Of a stretch of 64,000 nt of DNA, positions 23,512 to 34,426 are shown one piece after another (the first letter of the stretch is position 1; every line of letters starts with the position of its first letter). Origin of the DNA: Hericium rajendrae (lineage: Eukaryota; Basidiomycota; Agaricomycetes; Russulales; Hericiaceae); contig CM065884.1 of the NCBI GenBank assembly GCA_033439255.1, positions 62,001-126,000 on the forward strand, in the 5' to 3' direction. Both the position numbers and the translations under genes were made by a program. The notes below the pieces were generated by a model. It was not told the DNA's origin, made no database searches, and saw nothing but the letters and a program-made list of their open reading frames with translations.

Positions 23512-26315
23512 ATGGACTCTCTGCTGCACACCCCTCGAAAGCCTATATTCGTTTCTGAGAACTTCTTTAGTAATGTTCAATCGTCAACTACTCAAGAAGT
23601 CGAGCAAGCCGTGGAATCGGAGATGCGCTACCATGCCTACGGCAACACCAACGACCTCGTCTCAAGCCTCTTCGGAACGCAACCTCTCAAAGATATCACT
23701 GCTCGTGTATTGGACAACTTGACCAAGAAGGGCATCTATGTACAAGCGAGCGGGGGGGTTGAGGGCCACTGGGCCAATCTCCCTCTGAACCCTCCTGTGG
23801 AGGACGTGCTCTACGAGCCGCTCACTGCAATCCTGAATGAGATCACCAAGGAGATCGGCGACGATGGTCTTCAGATCGAGTGGCAGGACGTTCACAGCAA
23901 GGCCCCCCAATCTGACTTTATGGCAGAGCTCCGACCTGATATCATCGCGACGTTCAAGGATTGTTTGAAGAACATCGACAACCCCCGTGTATGGTGGCGT
24001 ATCATCCATACTCTCATAGAAGTCAAGAAGAAGGCAGAGGCCCTTCCTGCTGCCATGCAGCTCCTCCGATATCTTCGCCAGACGCTTCGGGAGCAGCCCG
24101 ACCGACGCTTCATCTATGGCATGGTGTTCTCGAAGGTCAACCTTACGCTTTGGCACGCCGATCGCACTGGGGCGCTGGCATCGCAGCTTATCAACATACA
24201 TAAGGTCTGTGGCTCACTCTTGGCATTGCTTTTCGATTCTGACGCATCATCTTTCGTCTAGGATCCGACCTCTTTCGTACAGGTTATTGTTGGCCTTCTG
24301 GCCTCAGAGCCTGTCGATCTCGGCTGGGATCCAACTATGAAGCGATACGTCATGGATCGCAACACGGGAGCTTACAAGAAGCTCCCTTCCTACGAAGTGG
24401 ATGCTCAGACGAACATGGATGCCGATGACCCTTACGGGAGAAAGTGGGTCGTCACGATGTCTCAAGCGCGGTCGCCACCGTCTACCCCAACCGGTCTCGA
24501 TGATAGCCTCACTCAGGCTGCCGATTCGGAAACGCTGTCGTCCGGGGAAGAAGGCTCTTCGACAGAGCCTGAATTAGCTAGATCCCAAGAGTTCGATGAA
24601 GAAGAGTTCGTGCTCTTCCATGCTCTTAGTCTTGCCCGAGCGGAGGTCATCAGAGGTCGTGCCACTCGCATTTGGAAAGCATGGCGGATGGCGGATATGG
24701 CATTGCCTGCGAAGGAGCGCCCGGTACGTGATCTATTTGTTCCGGCCGACTCTGAGACTGAAACAGGAATTCTCCATAGGTTTTTGTCTTCAAAGATGCC
24801 TGGAGAGATGAACGACGTGGCCTGGAAGGCGACCTCTATGACCACGCCGGTAAAGACGGTCCTGGTGTTGCCCGTGTTTATAGCTACGGCGAAGTCCGCA
24901 TCAACGGCCGTGTGGATGATACCTTGCATATGATACGCAAAGGTGTCAAAGGACAAGGCAAACCGCTCAACCTGAAGACTGCGCAACCCAAACCAAAGAC
25001 TGTAGACCCGACACATGAGGATACATACCGCCTTCCGTCCTCTGGTCATTTCGATGAATGGTCCCAGGATAGGTTCGAAAGTGAGGTTGACTCGCGTATA
25101 GAACGCGTCCAACGCAATAGGATCCACTCAAGGCTCGTGATGGCCAGCTTTGGTCACCCCTTGACCAAGTTTGCCAATTTGCTCGAACTTCTTGCTGCCT
25201 TCCACGACGCTATAGCCGGTTCGTTGCACATCATATTTATTCTTATATGTATACATTCTGTATTGACTTCTCAATTTCTCAATCTCTTTAGGTCATCAAT
25301 GGCTTTATGAGCATGGCATCCTCCATCGAGACATTAGTATTGGCAACATCCTCATAACCGGTCTCAAGGACCCGGATCGGGGCATCCTCATAGATCTTGA
25401 CTACGCTATCAAGCATTTCAAATATAAATCCTTGTGGGACGATGAACGTAGTGTAGGGCACTCCTTTGCTCACTGTGCTTTTCACTTCAACTGACCCTCC
25501 GTTGTCGACAGGGTACCATCGCGTTTATGAGTTACGAAGTCCTTATGCATGAGCGTTACGACTTCCAAGCCATTGCCTCGGCCAAACTTCAGCTGAAGGA
25601 GCCGAGCTCTGATGACGAGGAAGAACCCGAAGCCGTTTCCCTGCCTGGACCTCCCGATCTCGTCGAGCATGACGCAGTGCATGACCTGGAGTCTTTCTTC
25701 TGGGTTCTTTGCTGGATTTGTATGGCTAGAGAGGGCCCTGCAAAGCCGCGCGTCTTCAATCCAACGGAGATGACACCCCCGCGACAATGGTTGATCAAGA
25801 TCTTCGAGCAGCGCAACTGTACCAACCTTGCTCTGCAGAAGAAGGAAATTATAACATCGCCGAAGAAATTTAAATCCAGAATATTGGATTCGTTCTCGCC
25901 ATACTTCAAGCCCCTTGTTCCTCTTGTCGACGCTCTTTATCGCGAACTGCGGATAGCGTACATGAATGGAGAATTCAAAGGACTCCATCAGGCTTTCCTG
26001 AATCCATTGGATACTGTCCAGAAGTGGAAGAAGATTCGGGAATGGCACCTGAATAACGTGCCATATCAAGACATGGAGCAGCTGGAGGTAGCTCGACGAC
26101 AGCTCGACAGTGCCCTCTGGGACTCGCCAAAGCGGAAGCTAACACAGAGTACGACGGCATCGTTGAAGCGTGCCCGGGCGGGTGATTGTCCCGTGATTCC
26201 TGAAGCAGAAGAGCCTGAGGTGGAGGGCGACGACGAGGGCGAGGACGAGGGACATAGAGAATCTAGTCCATCAGAAGCTCGCCGCGTCCGTCGACGCGTC
26301 GAGAACCCAGTTTGA
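23512..26315 (+). CDS. FunK1-C, fungal-type protein kinase with nuclease-like N-terminus
   Basis: The gene has five exons: 23512-24204, 24262-24723, 24780-25218, 25292-25452 and 25512-26315. All phases close, giving 852 residues. The N-terminal module has PD at 142-143, E-V-K at 170-172 and QLLRYLRQTLREQPDRRF after it. The kinase part has VFVFKDAWRDERRGLEG, ILHRDISIGN (Asp about 545), DLD (about 566-568), GTIAFMSYE and HDLESFFWVLCWICMAREGP. The second exon has a longer acidic insert than in A and D (GEEGSSTEPELARSQEFDEE), and the tail is shorter and acidic before a basic end (EARRVRRRVENPV). It faces away from truncated FunK1-B across about 0.7 kb. Intact by sequence; substrate unknown. Confidence 0.92.
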
Positions 26316-26488
26316 ATCACCACTGTATCCATACCATCGTCTTATCTCATTATACCACTGTCTCTGTACTGTGATCGTACCTATATCTCACCTTCTCATA
26401 GCGCAATCGCACACGTCGCACACGTATCCAAGACTAAGGTGAAGGTATATAAATAAGGTAGTATGTCCAAGAAGACCGAAATATTCGA

Positions 26489-27674
26489 CTACGCCTCCGT
26501 GCTCTTCGTCTCCGCCAACGTATGTTCCCACAACGCCTTCCTGTACTCCGGCTTCCCGAAGTAATTCTTCAGCCCAACGTCCTCCCCTTTGCTCGCGAGC
26601 CGCCACGACCCAGGGATCTCGCCCGACCCCGCCTTCGGACCAGCGCGGTACAGCCCGCTCCAGAGGCGCTCGCCGGCCTCGTCCTGCGACACGGTGAGCG
26701 CGCTGAAGAGCGGCATGATATAGTTGCCCGCGCGGAGGAGGAAAGAGTCGGACGACTTGAGGAGGTTCGTGCGCACAGCGCCCGGGTCTGCGTGCGCGAA
26801 GACGATCCCCGGATTGCGGAGCGCGAATTCCTGGATGGTACATCAGTACAAGTGTTGGCGAATCCAAAATAGAAAGCGGACTGACATCGCACATCAGGTC
26901 GTTGTACGTTGAGCCCTCTGATGCGATGGACGACGAGGTGCTCTTCTTCAGCCCGAGATCGTTGACGTCGATGTCGCCGCCATGGCCGGCGGAATATACG
27001 GAGAAGACCTTCGCGTCTTCGCCGGCGTCGCGCGCGGCGCGGAGGGAGGGGAGGAGTCCGTTGATGAAGGACCACCGACCGTAGTACTGCACGGCTAGCT
27101 TCTTGTCGAGGCCCTCGGGCGTCGTGTCGCGCGTTGTCGACATGAAGCCTGCAGTCAGGACGAGAAAGTTGACCTTTGGGTGCCTCGAGAAGATTTCAGC
27201 TGACGACTTGTGCACGTCCGACATGAGCGAGACGTCGCACGGCACGAACTCGTAGGAACCAGAGCTGTATTGAGAAAGAGATGAGCTCGGATCGACATAT
27301 GAATCGTCAGACGTTCGCTACCTTGATTCTGGAGCCGCTGCCTTCATCTTCTCGATGATGCCCTCTGCCGCCACACGATTACGGCCGACAAGCACGATAT
27401 GCGAGTTGCCCTTCGTGTGCCTGTTGAACGCCTCTGCCATGCCTTGTCCGATCCCAGATGTGCCGCCCACAAACACAGCGGTGGGATTGCTAGGCAGTTT
27501 GGCTGCGGAGGCGAGGTTCTTCATTGCTGCCTGGGAGGCCATGGCGTCTAGCGGGGGATGTGCGGGGTCTGAGGTATCTTGTCGAGCGGAGAGGTGAGTT
27601 ATACCGAATGCAATGACCACGACGAGGAGGGCAGACACTATATAGACAGCCCAATGCCGGCCGGAACGCGTCAT
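26489..27674 (-). CDS. Membrane-anchored short-chain dehydrogenase/reductase-like protein
   Basis: The gene has three exons: 27674-27322, 27264-26886 and 26830-26489. The phases close, giving 357 residues; an in-frame ATG ten codons earlier (27704) is possible. A transmembrane segment (residues about 8-28, AVYIVSALLVVVIAFGITHL) precedes a Rossmann fold with GGTSGIG at 70-76, LVGRN and VNFLVLTAG. The late PGAVRTNLL motif is also present. The usual active-site YxxxK is not intact: the matching stretch is STYNDLMCDEF, with Met where Lys is expected. Related fungal SDRs share this YNDLM arrangement, so it may be family-typical, but the catalytic chemistry is doubtful. Cofactor and substrate cannot be named. 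Confidence 0.85.
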
Positions 27675-27704
27675 TACAGTGCGGCGAGGTCGCGTCGACA
27701 ACAA

Positions 27705-28682
27705 CGTTGTTTATGCCGCCCCGAACTTCTCGGCGTCTGCTGGGGCGCTAATTGTTCGGCAACGCAAGCTACGAATGCGCCGGCCGCCATATGATGGAGA
27801 AAAAAAGGCCATGCACGTCGTGAATGAGACATCCTGCTGTGGGTTCAATTCTGGGAGAGCTGCCGCTGTAGAACGTTATAAAGAACGATAAATCGATTCC
27901 AGGACTCAACATCGACTGTTACGCAAGCTGCCAAGAGCCCAAGTATCTACGCTACTTGCATAGGCTTCCACGGATTTCAATCAAATACATCAGGCCAGAA
28001 CAAAGCGCCGAACAAAGGACTTCCTTGAATATATATATCGACGGAAGGAACGACATTAGCATTGTTAGGGTGTTGGGTCTCGCAGTCGTACGGCAGCTTT
28101 TTGGAATCGACAGCTCACTGCTTGCCACTGAGACGACTAGAACGACCTGGTGGCCTGTGAAAAACGAACCATAAACAGACGTCCATGACACCACTGGATC
28201 TCCTTTCTTGATTCTCGCCAGGCTACACGAGGCGCATGGCCCGCCGTGTTTCCTTATTGTTCTCGCTATAGGAAGCAGTTATCGTCATCCTAGCTACGGC
28301 GCACCATAAATTATGCTTTATTTCTTCGTCTCTGTACATTTTCACGCTATGCCACCGACCAGTTATTGTTACGAACTGCGTAGCGCGTCCTCGCCTGTTG
28401 TAGATACCCGAAGATCACCTTAAAGACCTTTGAATGCAATCGATTGGCACTTTTCCATGTACAATCTACGCATCTTAAGGCACGACAACGAACCAAGGGA
28501 TGCGCTGATTGCCACAAAGCCGTTCCTTTGGGCGTGCGGTCTCCCTGTGGCTTTGGAAATCAATGGCACCCGCAGTCTTTAAAGGCAGGGCGAGGAAGGA
28601 GAATGCCCCCACCTCGCTATCTCTTCTCTCTTTCCCCGTCCCTCACACGTATTGTCTACCTCTCCAAAGCCGCTGACAGAAT
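27705..28682. other. Intergenic between divergent genes
   Basis: Promoter regions for the SDR (left) and the next gene (right). No separate gene or RNA was seen. Confidence 0.4.
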
Positions 28683-29481
28683 ATGCCAATCCGAAGCGCA
28701 CACCGCGCTGAGATAGAGAGGGGTATCAGGAAGGAAACCGAATGGCCTGCCACGATCGCTGCCACGGGAAGCCTCCGATCCTCTATATCACTTGAGAACA
28801 TTGACTTTTCCATCAGCAAGCACTCTCGCAGGACAAGCATGGAACAGGTCGGTTCTCCGCCTGTAGCGTCTGCGCTGACCGTGGTTTCTTCCAACAGTAA
28901 GGCGGAGGCTACGCTCAATCGCGCGAAGAGTCCCGGTTTCGTCGAGGAGTCTAGACCGCAATACGAGGATGACTTGATAGAGAAGTTAAAACGGGTATCG
29001 CTCCGCGTGAGGATCCGCCATCAGTACCCGGCGCGGAAGCCGACCCCTGCATCCGTGCAGGTTCCCCAAGTCGTATTCTGTCTGCCGTCCGCCCGGCCCA
29101 AAGGTGTCACGAAAAGCTTGGGCGGCAGGATGCCGAAGTACAGCAAAGCCGGTGTCGAAGCTTTGAGCAAGATAGTAGTAAGTAGCCATTGTTTTTCGGC
29201 AATCAAGAGCACTGTGAATGACTTAATGCGACGAGCAGAACCTGGCCGCGGAACAGGGGATGGGAGTGACCGAAATCTGCGAACTCCTCGACGATCTCGT
29301 CACCGTAAGCTGCTTACTCCCACTATTGTTTGATCTGTGCTCACATAAACCTTGTCAGTTTGGGACGTTAAGTCCGCGCGCCAGTCAAGCTTTGAGGCAG
29401 GACCCCAAGCCGGCTTATGTTTGCCCGCCAGATTGTTTCGACTGTACGGACTTATTGAAGACAGGCGAAGTCAGCTGGTAA
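28683..29481 (+). CDS. Unknown protein with Cys-rich C-terminus
   Basis: The gene has three exons: 28683-29177, 29239-29304 and 29359-29481. The phases close, giving 227 residues. The N-terminal half is Ser/Arg/Lys-rich and probably disordered. The middle has a proline-containing stretch (QVPQVVFCLPSARPKGV) and a helical segment that runs over the exon border (KYSKAGVEALSKIVNLAAEQ). The end has CPPDCFDC, four cysteines spaced as in small metal sites. No signal peptide or membrane helix. Not recognised. Clean splicing and consistent phases are the main evidence that it is real. Confidence 0.65.
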
Positions 29482-30355
29482 GAAGACCGGATTGTATGAA
29501 GAGGCCCTTGATGTGGATCATCGAGAACCGTAGGATGGTGAACGTCGAGTGTTCCCGCATCTTGCCTTATATGCGGTCTTAAACATCTCCTGTATGCGCA
29601 CTCTATGTTGTATGCCCATTATGTATCAATATGTTTCTCGTTCCGTTGAAGATTGATTTAGCATCTATGCCGAGACGCAGACAGGAATCCCTGAGAAGCC
29701 GCTGCTTCGTTCGTGCTGCCTCTGCACACACTGTCGCGTTCTCGAAAAGTGTATGGCATGATAGAGCACAGGCGCAGGACTTTGACTTCGCTAGATAGAT
29801 ATGAGCTTCTAGGCCATAGACTGGAAGCATCCAGAGCGGCGCTGTGGCTTACGTTAGATTCTTGACACCGATCGCCATTGACTGGTGAGAGGTAGCACAA
29901 GGCAGCATGCATAGGTTCCCGATGCAAGAGATACGGTATCAGAAGATGAGCAAGCAATACGGCCCCGATTGACGGTCTTTGCGGCGCATTGAAAGGGCTT
30001 AAAAGGCTGCTCAGACGTGATCTCAGAAAGCCAAGCAAGAAGAATAGTAATGTGCAATGCCCACCATGCTGCCGCGCTCTGGGCCCGAGCTGGCACGGAC
30101 AAAGATATCAGAGCAGTCAGTGCTCATCGGAGCAGTATTTGATGTATATGCGCATGTGTAGGGAGGGAAATATTTCATAGATCTGGGTCTGATGGAAGAA
30201 GAAAGGGGAAAGTGATGTAGTCGCGGATGTAGAATACATGTCGACAGTCGAGGAGAAAGAAACTCGACCGGAGACAGACGCGTACAAGGCCCTAACCCTA
30301 GACTGGGTTCCGCTCGGAATTGAAGCGCTTTTGAAGCTCGACGTCGACGACGACG
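29482..30355. other. Intergenic
   Basis: No gene supported. A frame starting at 30238 (MSTVEEKETRPETD) lies just ahead of BST1 in another phase and could be a leader region. Confidence 0.4.
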
Positions 30356-30373
30356 ATGACGACGACACGGACG

Positions 30374-33300
30374 ATGGCGCGGTCGCTGTACGTCCTCGGC
30401 GTGTTCTCGTTGGCCGTCATCTATGTCGCGTACCGGGCCGTGTCCGACTCGCCCGAAGAACTGTCCCCACAGGGATGTCGCATGTCGCGAATGCTGCCTT
30501 CGTATATCCTGCAGTCCGGACCCAGCGTCCACGACACGCCCCTTGCAGCTCGATATTCGCTATGGCTCTACCGTGAAGTCGCATGGGAGCCCACTCAGGT
30601 GTGTTGTACTTTTCTCGTGTCGAGCGGGCCGTGAGATCGCTCAGTAGCCCGTCGGCCGACCCGTCCTCTTCATCCCCGGCAACGCGGGCTCGTCCCATCA
30701 AGTCCGCTCGATAGCCTCCTCTGCCGCCCGCCAATTCTATTCTACACCATACGATCCCTCTCCCGACTTCTCTGCTCGCGGCATCCCGCCGCTCGATGTC
30801 TACGCCCTCGAATTCAACGAGGACTTCTCCGCCCTCCACGCGCCCACCCTCCAGGCCCAGTCCACCTACGCCGCCCATGCCATCAACTACATCCTCTCCC
30901 TCTACCCGCCCAACACGTCTCTCGCCCTCCTCGGCCACTCCATGGGCGGCGTCGTGGCCGCCTCCCTCCTCCCCCACCCGCACATCAACGCCCTCATCAC
31001 AATGTCGACCCCACACACCCTCCCACCCGCGCGCTTCGACAGTCGCATGGAAGCAATCTACGCGCACAACTTCCTCGCCCTTACGAACGACACCACGCCA
31101 ATCATCAGCCTCTGCGGCGGCGCAGCGGACCTCATGGTCCCCTCCGAGGCGTGCATCCTCCCGCCCGCCCACCCCGCCCGCTTCCGCCGCACCGTCTTCA
31201 CGCCCGCGCTCGACGGCGCATGGACGAGCGTCGGGCACCAGGTCATGGTCTGGTGCCACCAGGTCCGCTTCCGCGTCGCGCGCGCGCTGCTCGAGCTCGG
31301 CGCGCCCTCTGCTTCACCCGAAGACACCCTCGAGCGCTGGCTCGGCGGCGGCCCGCCCGCGCACTCACCCGATCCGCATCCCTGGATCCCCCGCGGATCC
31401 CACGCCGTCGTCGAGCAGCTGCGCCTCGCGCCGCCGCGCGCGTCAGACAACACGCTGTTCCTCCTCCCCGCGCGCGGCGGGCGCGTCGCGCTGTACGTCT
31501 CCCAGGGCAGCATCCTCGGCAAAGGCCCCATTTCGCCCCTCCCGCTCAGCGCGTCCGTCTACCTCTGCAAAGGTTCCCCAGCACCGCTCGAGCCCGCAAC
31601 GCTCGCGACCTTCGTCCCGAACGCCACCGCGCCGACGTGCGCCGCGCTGCCGCCGACGGCGCTGCGCCTCCTGCCGCATCCGCGCGCGGGGCGCGCGTGG
31701 CCGCTGCCGGAGGAGGGCGCGAGCGAGGACGAAGGCGTCGTGCTGTTCGAGGCGGACGTGCCGCCTGCGGACAGCGACGGCGCGCAGTGGGTCGGCGTGC
31801 GGATCGAGGGCGCGGACGGGCGCGGGTGGATCGTGGCGAGCTTCGAGGCTGCGGAGGTGCGCCATGGGGTGTCCATCTACGGTACGTGCTGGCGCTGTTC
31901 GCTGGGCGATGGCTGATTGGCGCAGATTTGTTGGTGGGCAGTGTGGACGTGCCGCTGTCGCCGACGACGGCGCCGCGGCTCGACATCAAGCTCCCGCATC
32001 TGCTCTCGCACGCTCTACTCGTCTATCGCATAGAGGCTATCTACGCCGCCGACGCACCGCCCTGCCCAGGTCAGTCTTCCGCCCTCCCCGCACCGCGCGT
32101 ACTTACGCCCCGCAGACACGCTTCTCGCGCCGCTCCTGCACCACGAATCGCACCACGAATCGCACTTCCACCCGCTCTCCGATCCCCCGCTCCGCCCGAT
32201 CCTGCCCCACACGCACACCGCCGCGCCTTTCCTCGCGCCGCCGCCGCACCCCGGCGTCAACCTCACGCTCTACCACGTCGCGTCCGCGCAGTGCCCGTCC
32301 GGCATCGCTGCGCTGCGCGTGCGCCTCGCGTGGCGCGCGAGCCTCGCGCGCGCGGCGGTGCGCTATTGGAGTGTGATTCCGGCGTGGGGCGCGGGCGTCG
32401 TGCTCTGCATGTGGGTCTGGGCCTGGGAGCTCGGTGCGTCGTCCCTTCGTCCCGATCCCGGGCTTACGCTCATCGTCGCGCAGCACCCGCGCCCATGCCA
32501 GCGCCGGCCGCCGCGCTGGCGCACTTCGTCGCGCGCGTGCTGCCGTTCGTGTTGCCGCTGACGGTGGTGCTGTCCCTGCTCCCGCTGTCGCCGGCGTATG
32601 TCCTGGGCAACGGCGGGATGCATGCGTTCGTGCTGTTAGCGCCGTTGTTGTTGCTAATCACGACGGGGCTCGTGGGCGTCAGCTGCGGCGTGCTTGTTCT
32701 GCTCATGGCCGTCGTAGGCCGCATCGCGCGTGTACTCGGATTCGGACGGTAGGCTCCATATTTTAACCGCTTGTTCACGCTCGACTAATCGCATCAAGAG
32801 GAACAACGGAGAAAGAGCCCTCCCCGCGCACAAAGGCGCTCTCCATCCTCACCCTCCTCGCGCTCCTCCTCCTCCTCATCCCCTGGCAGCCCGCCTTCCT
32901 CACCTGCTACCTCCTCCACCTCCTCCACACCTCCCTCCCCGCCCCCGCCCCCTCTCCCTCCTCTTCGCCGAGCCCCACGACGCGGCCCGCGCCAAAATTG
33001 ACAGCGAAGGATAGGCAAGCACACGCGCAGCACGCGCTCCTCCTCGCGACGTGGCTCCTCCCCGCCGCGGCGCCCGCGCTCGCAGTCTGGGTCCGCGCGC
33101 TCGCGGCCTCGGGCCCGCGCGGTGCGCGCGCAAGCGGGGACTACGGCCTCGCCGCGTGGCGCGTGCTCCCCTGGGCTGGCATCGCGTCCTCTTTTACCTC
33201 TCCGCATCCCCCCGCGTTCCTCGTGCGACAGCCGTGAGTGCTTGCTTTGTGTTGTGTTGTGTTATGGGGAGGCTGATGAAGGGGGGTGTAGGTGGGAGCG

Positions 33301-33460
33301 GGTGTCGGTTGGGTGGGTGCTGGTGCTGCCGGCGGGCGCGGCGGTGCTGGTGGGGGCGAGGCGGCCGTATGTTGTTTTTGAGGGTGTGTGGGGGGTGGTG
33401 GGGGTTGTGTGGGGGGTGCGGTCTGTGGGGGCGTGGTGGGGCGGTAGGGACGATAGTTAG
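30374..33460 (+). CDS. BST1: GPI inositol-deacylase, BST1/PGAP1 family
   Basis: The gene has seven exons: 30374-30598, 30648-31881, 31926-32069, 32116-32433, 32484-32748, 32799-33233 and 33292-33460. All phases close, giving 929 residues. An N-terminal anchor helix (YVLGVFSLAVIYVAY) is followed by the family motif CRMSRMLPSYI, then PLAARYSLWLYREV. The alpha/beta-hydrolase domain has LFIPGNAGSSHQVRSIAS, the nucleophile elbow GHSMGG (Ser about 173), TMSTPHTLPP and GGAADLMVPSE. SVGHQVMVW carries the likely catalytic His. Several hydrophobic helices follow residue 600, as expected for this ER enzyme, which removes the acyl chain from the inositol of GPI anchors so that GPI proteins can leave the ER. 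An ATG six codons upstream is also in frame. The last exon is very rich in G and T (Val/Gly/Trp), unusual but open. Confidence 0.9.
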
Positions 33461-33854
33461 GTAGATGGAGTGTAAGTTTTTATTTAAAGGATTGTTGATT
33501 ATAGAATATGGTTGGATAGTACGATAGTGCGGTTGCTCGGTGCGTGCGGTGCGTCTCCGCCTGGATCTTGAGCGCTGGTTATCATGAAGGGTGCATACGT
33601 TCTCGCTCCATCTTCGCTGACCTGGAGATATATCCATGTATATGGACGGGCGCCGCACATTCGCATGAGAACGTCGTCTGGCTCGTCGTTTTGGCCCGAT
33701 ACCAGGTAGGTCTCCACCCAACATACCGATGTCATGGCTGCTCACGTCCTCTCGCGGCTATGCTCGCTGACCCCCTGTTATACTGAACGTGGTGCGTAGA
33801 TCGCATGGCGATCATATATCATCATGACCAACTGAAATAGTCCAATGCAAGCTT

Positions 33855-34030
33855 ATTCGAGCGGATCTAGCGACGAAGGGATACATAGTATCTGTATATT
33901 TGTGCGTAACGAAAGCAGCCGGTATGGAACCGGAAAACACATGGTATAGATAATAGAGATCAAGATTAAATGTGGGTATATGGCTACAGTCAGAGCGTAC
34001 AGCGGTGAGATAACGACGTGTGCTAAATGG
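33855..34030 (-). repeat. FunK1-D 3' flank repeat, distal copy
   Basis: Shares in order 'aacgaaagca', 'acatggtat', 'aatgtgggtatat', 'agtcagagcgtacag' and 'gcgatagcg'-like stretches with 34265-34405, the proximal copy next to FunK1-D. Confidence 0.55.
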
Positions 34031-34264
34031 TGGCTTTTGCATTGTGCATCCTCCCTTTGTGCCATTTTAGATGCTAATCGCCTACAATGCCGACATCACG
34101 ACTGCTACCGTCTTCTCGTCCTACGCTCGCTCCTTGTTGGCATCGGGCGTGATATGCACGCTATGAGTAGGCATAGGTCGGCTGTCGATCAGATATCATC
34201 ATGGTTGGAAGTCGTGCTATCTTGGCGAGACCTTAAGACCTGCTTCGCCTGAGAGAAAAATGTT

Positions 34265-34426
34265 CATTGTACATGTATATATAACGAAAGCAAGGTCACG
34301 AAAAGCACATGGTATCGATAGCAATGTGGGTATATAGGTACCGAGTCAAAGCATACAGTAGTGCGATAGCGGCATGTGCTCTGGTGAATGCGATACAAAA
34401 CCGAGAGCATGAAAATAGAAACCTAG
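34265..34426 (-). repeat. FunK1-D 3' flank repeat, proximal copy
   Basis: Tandem relative of 33855-34030. It also matches the 3' flank of FunK1-F at about 42100-42238 ('gcatgtgctctggt' against 'gcatgtgctgtggt', then a shared 'aatgcga' and 'ctagcta'). Confidence 0.55.

Noticed and set aside
27835-27865. GGTTCAATTC, another T-arm look-alike
   Set aside because: No stem partners and no upstream cloverleaf.
30796-32376. 526- and 533-residue alternative frames over BST1
   Set aside because: Ser/Arg/Pro-rich shadows of the true BST1 frame, which carries GHSMGG and closes through all introns.
32794-33207. 137-residue Arg/Gly-rich minus-strand frame
   Set aside because: Antisense to BST1 exon 6; composition typical of a shadow.
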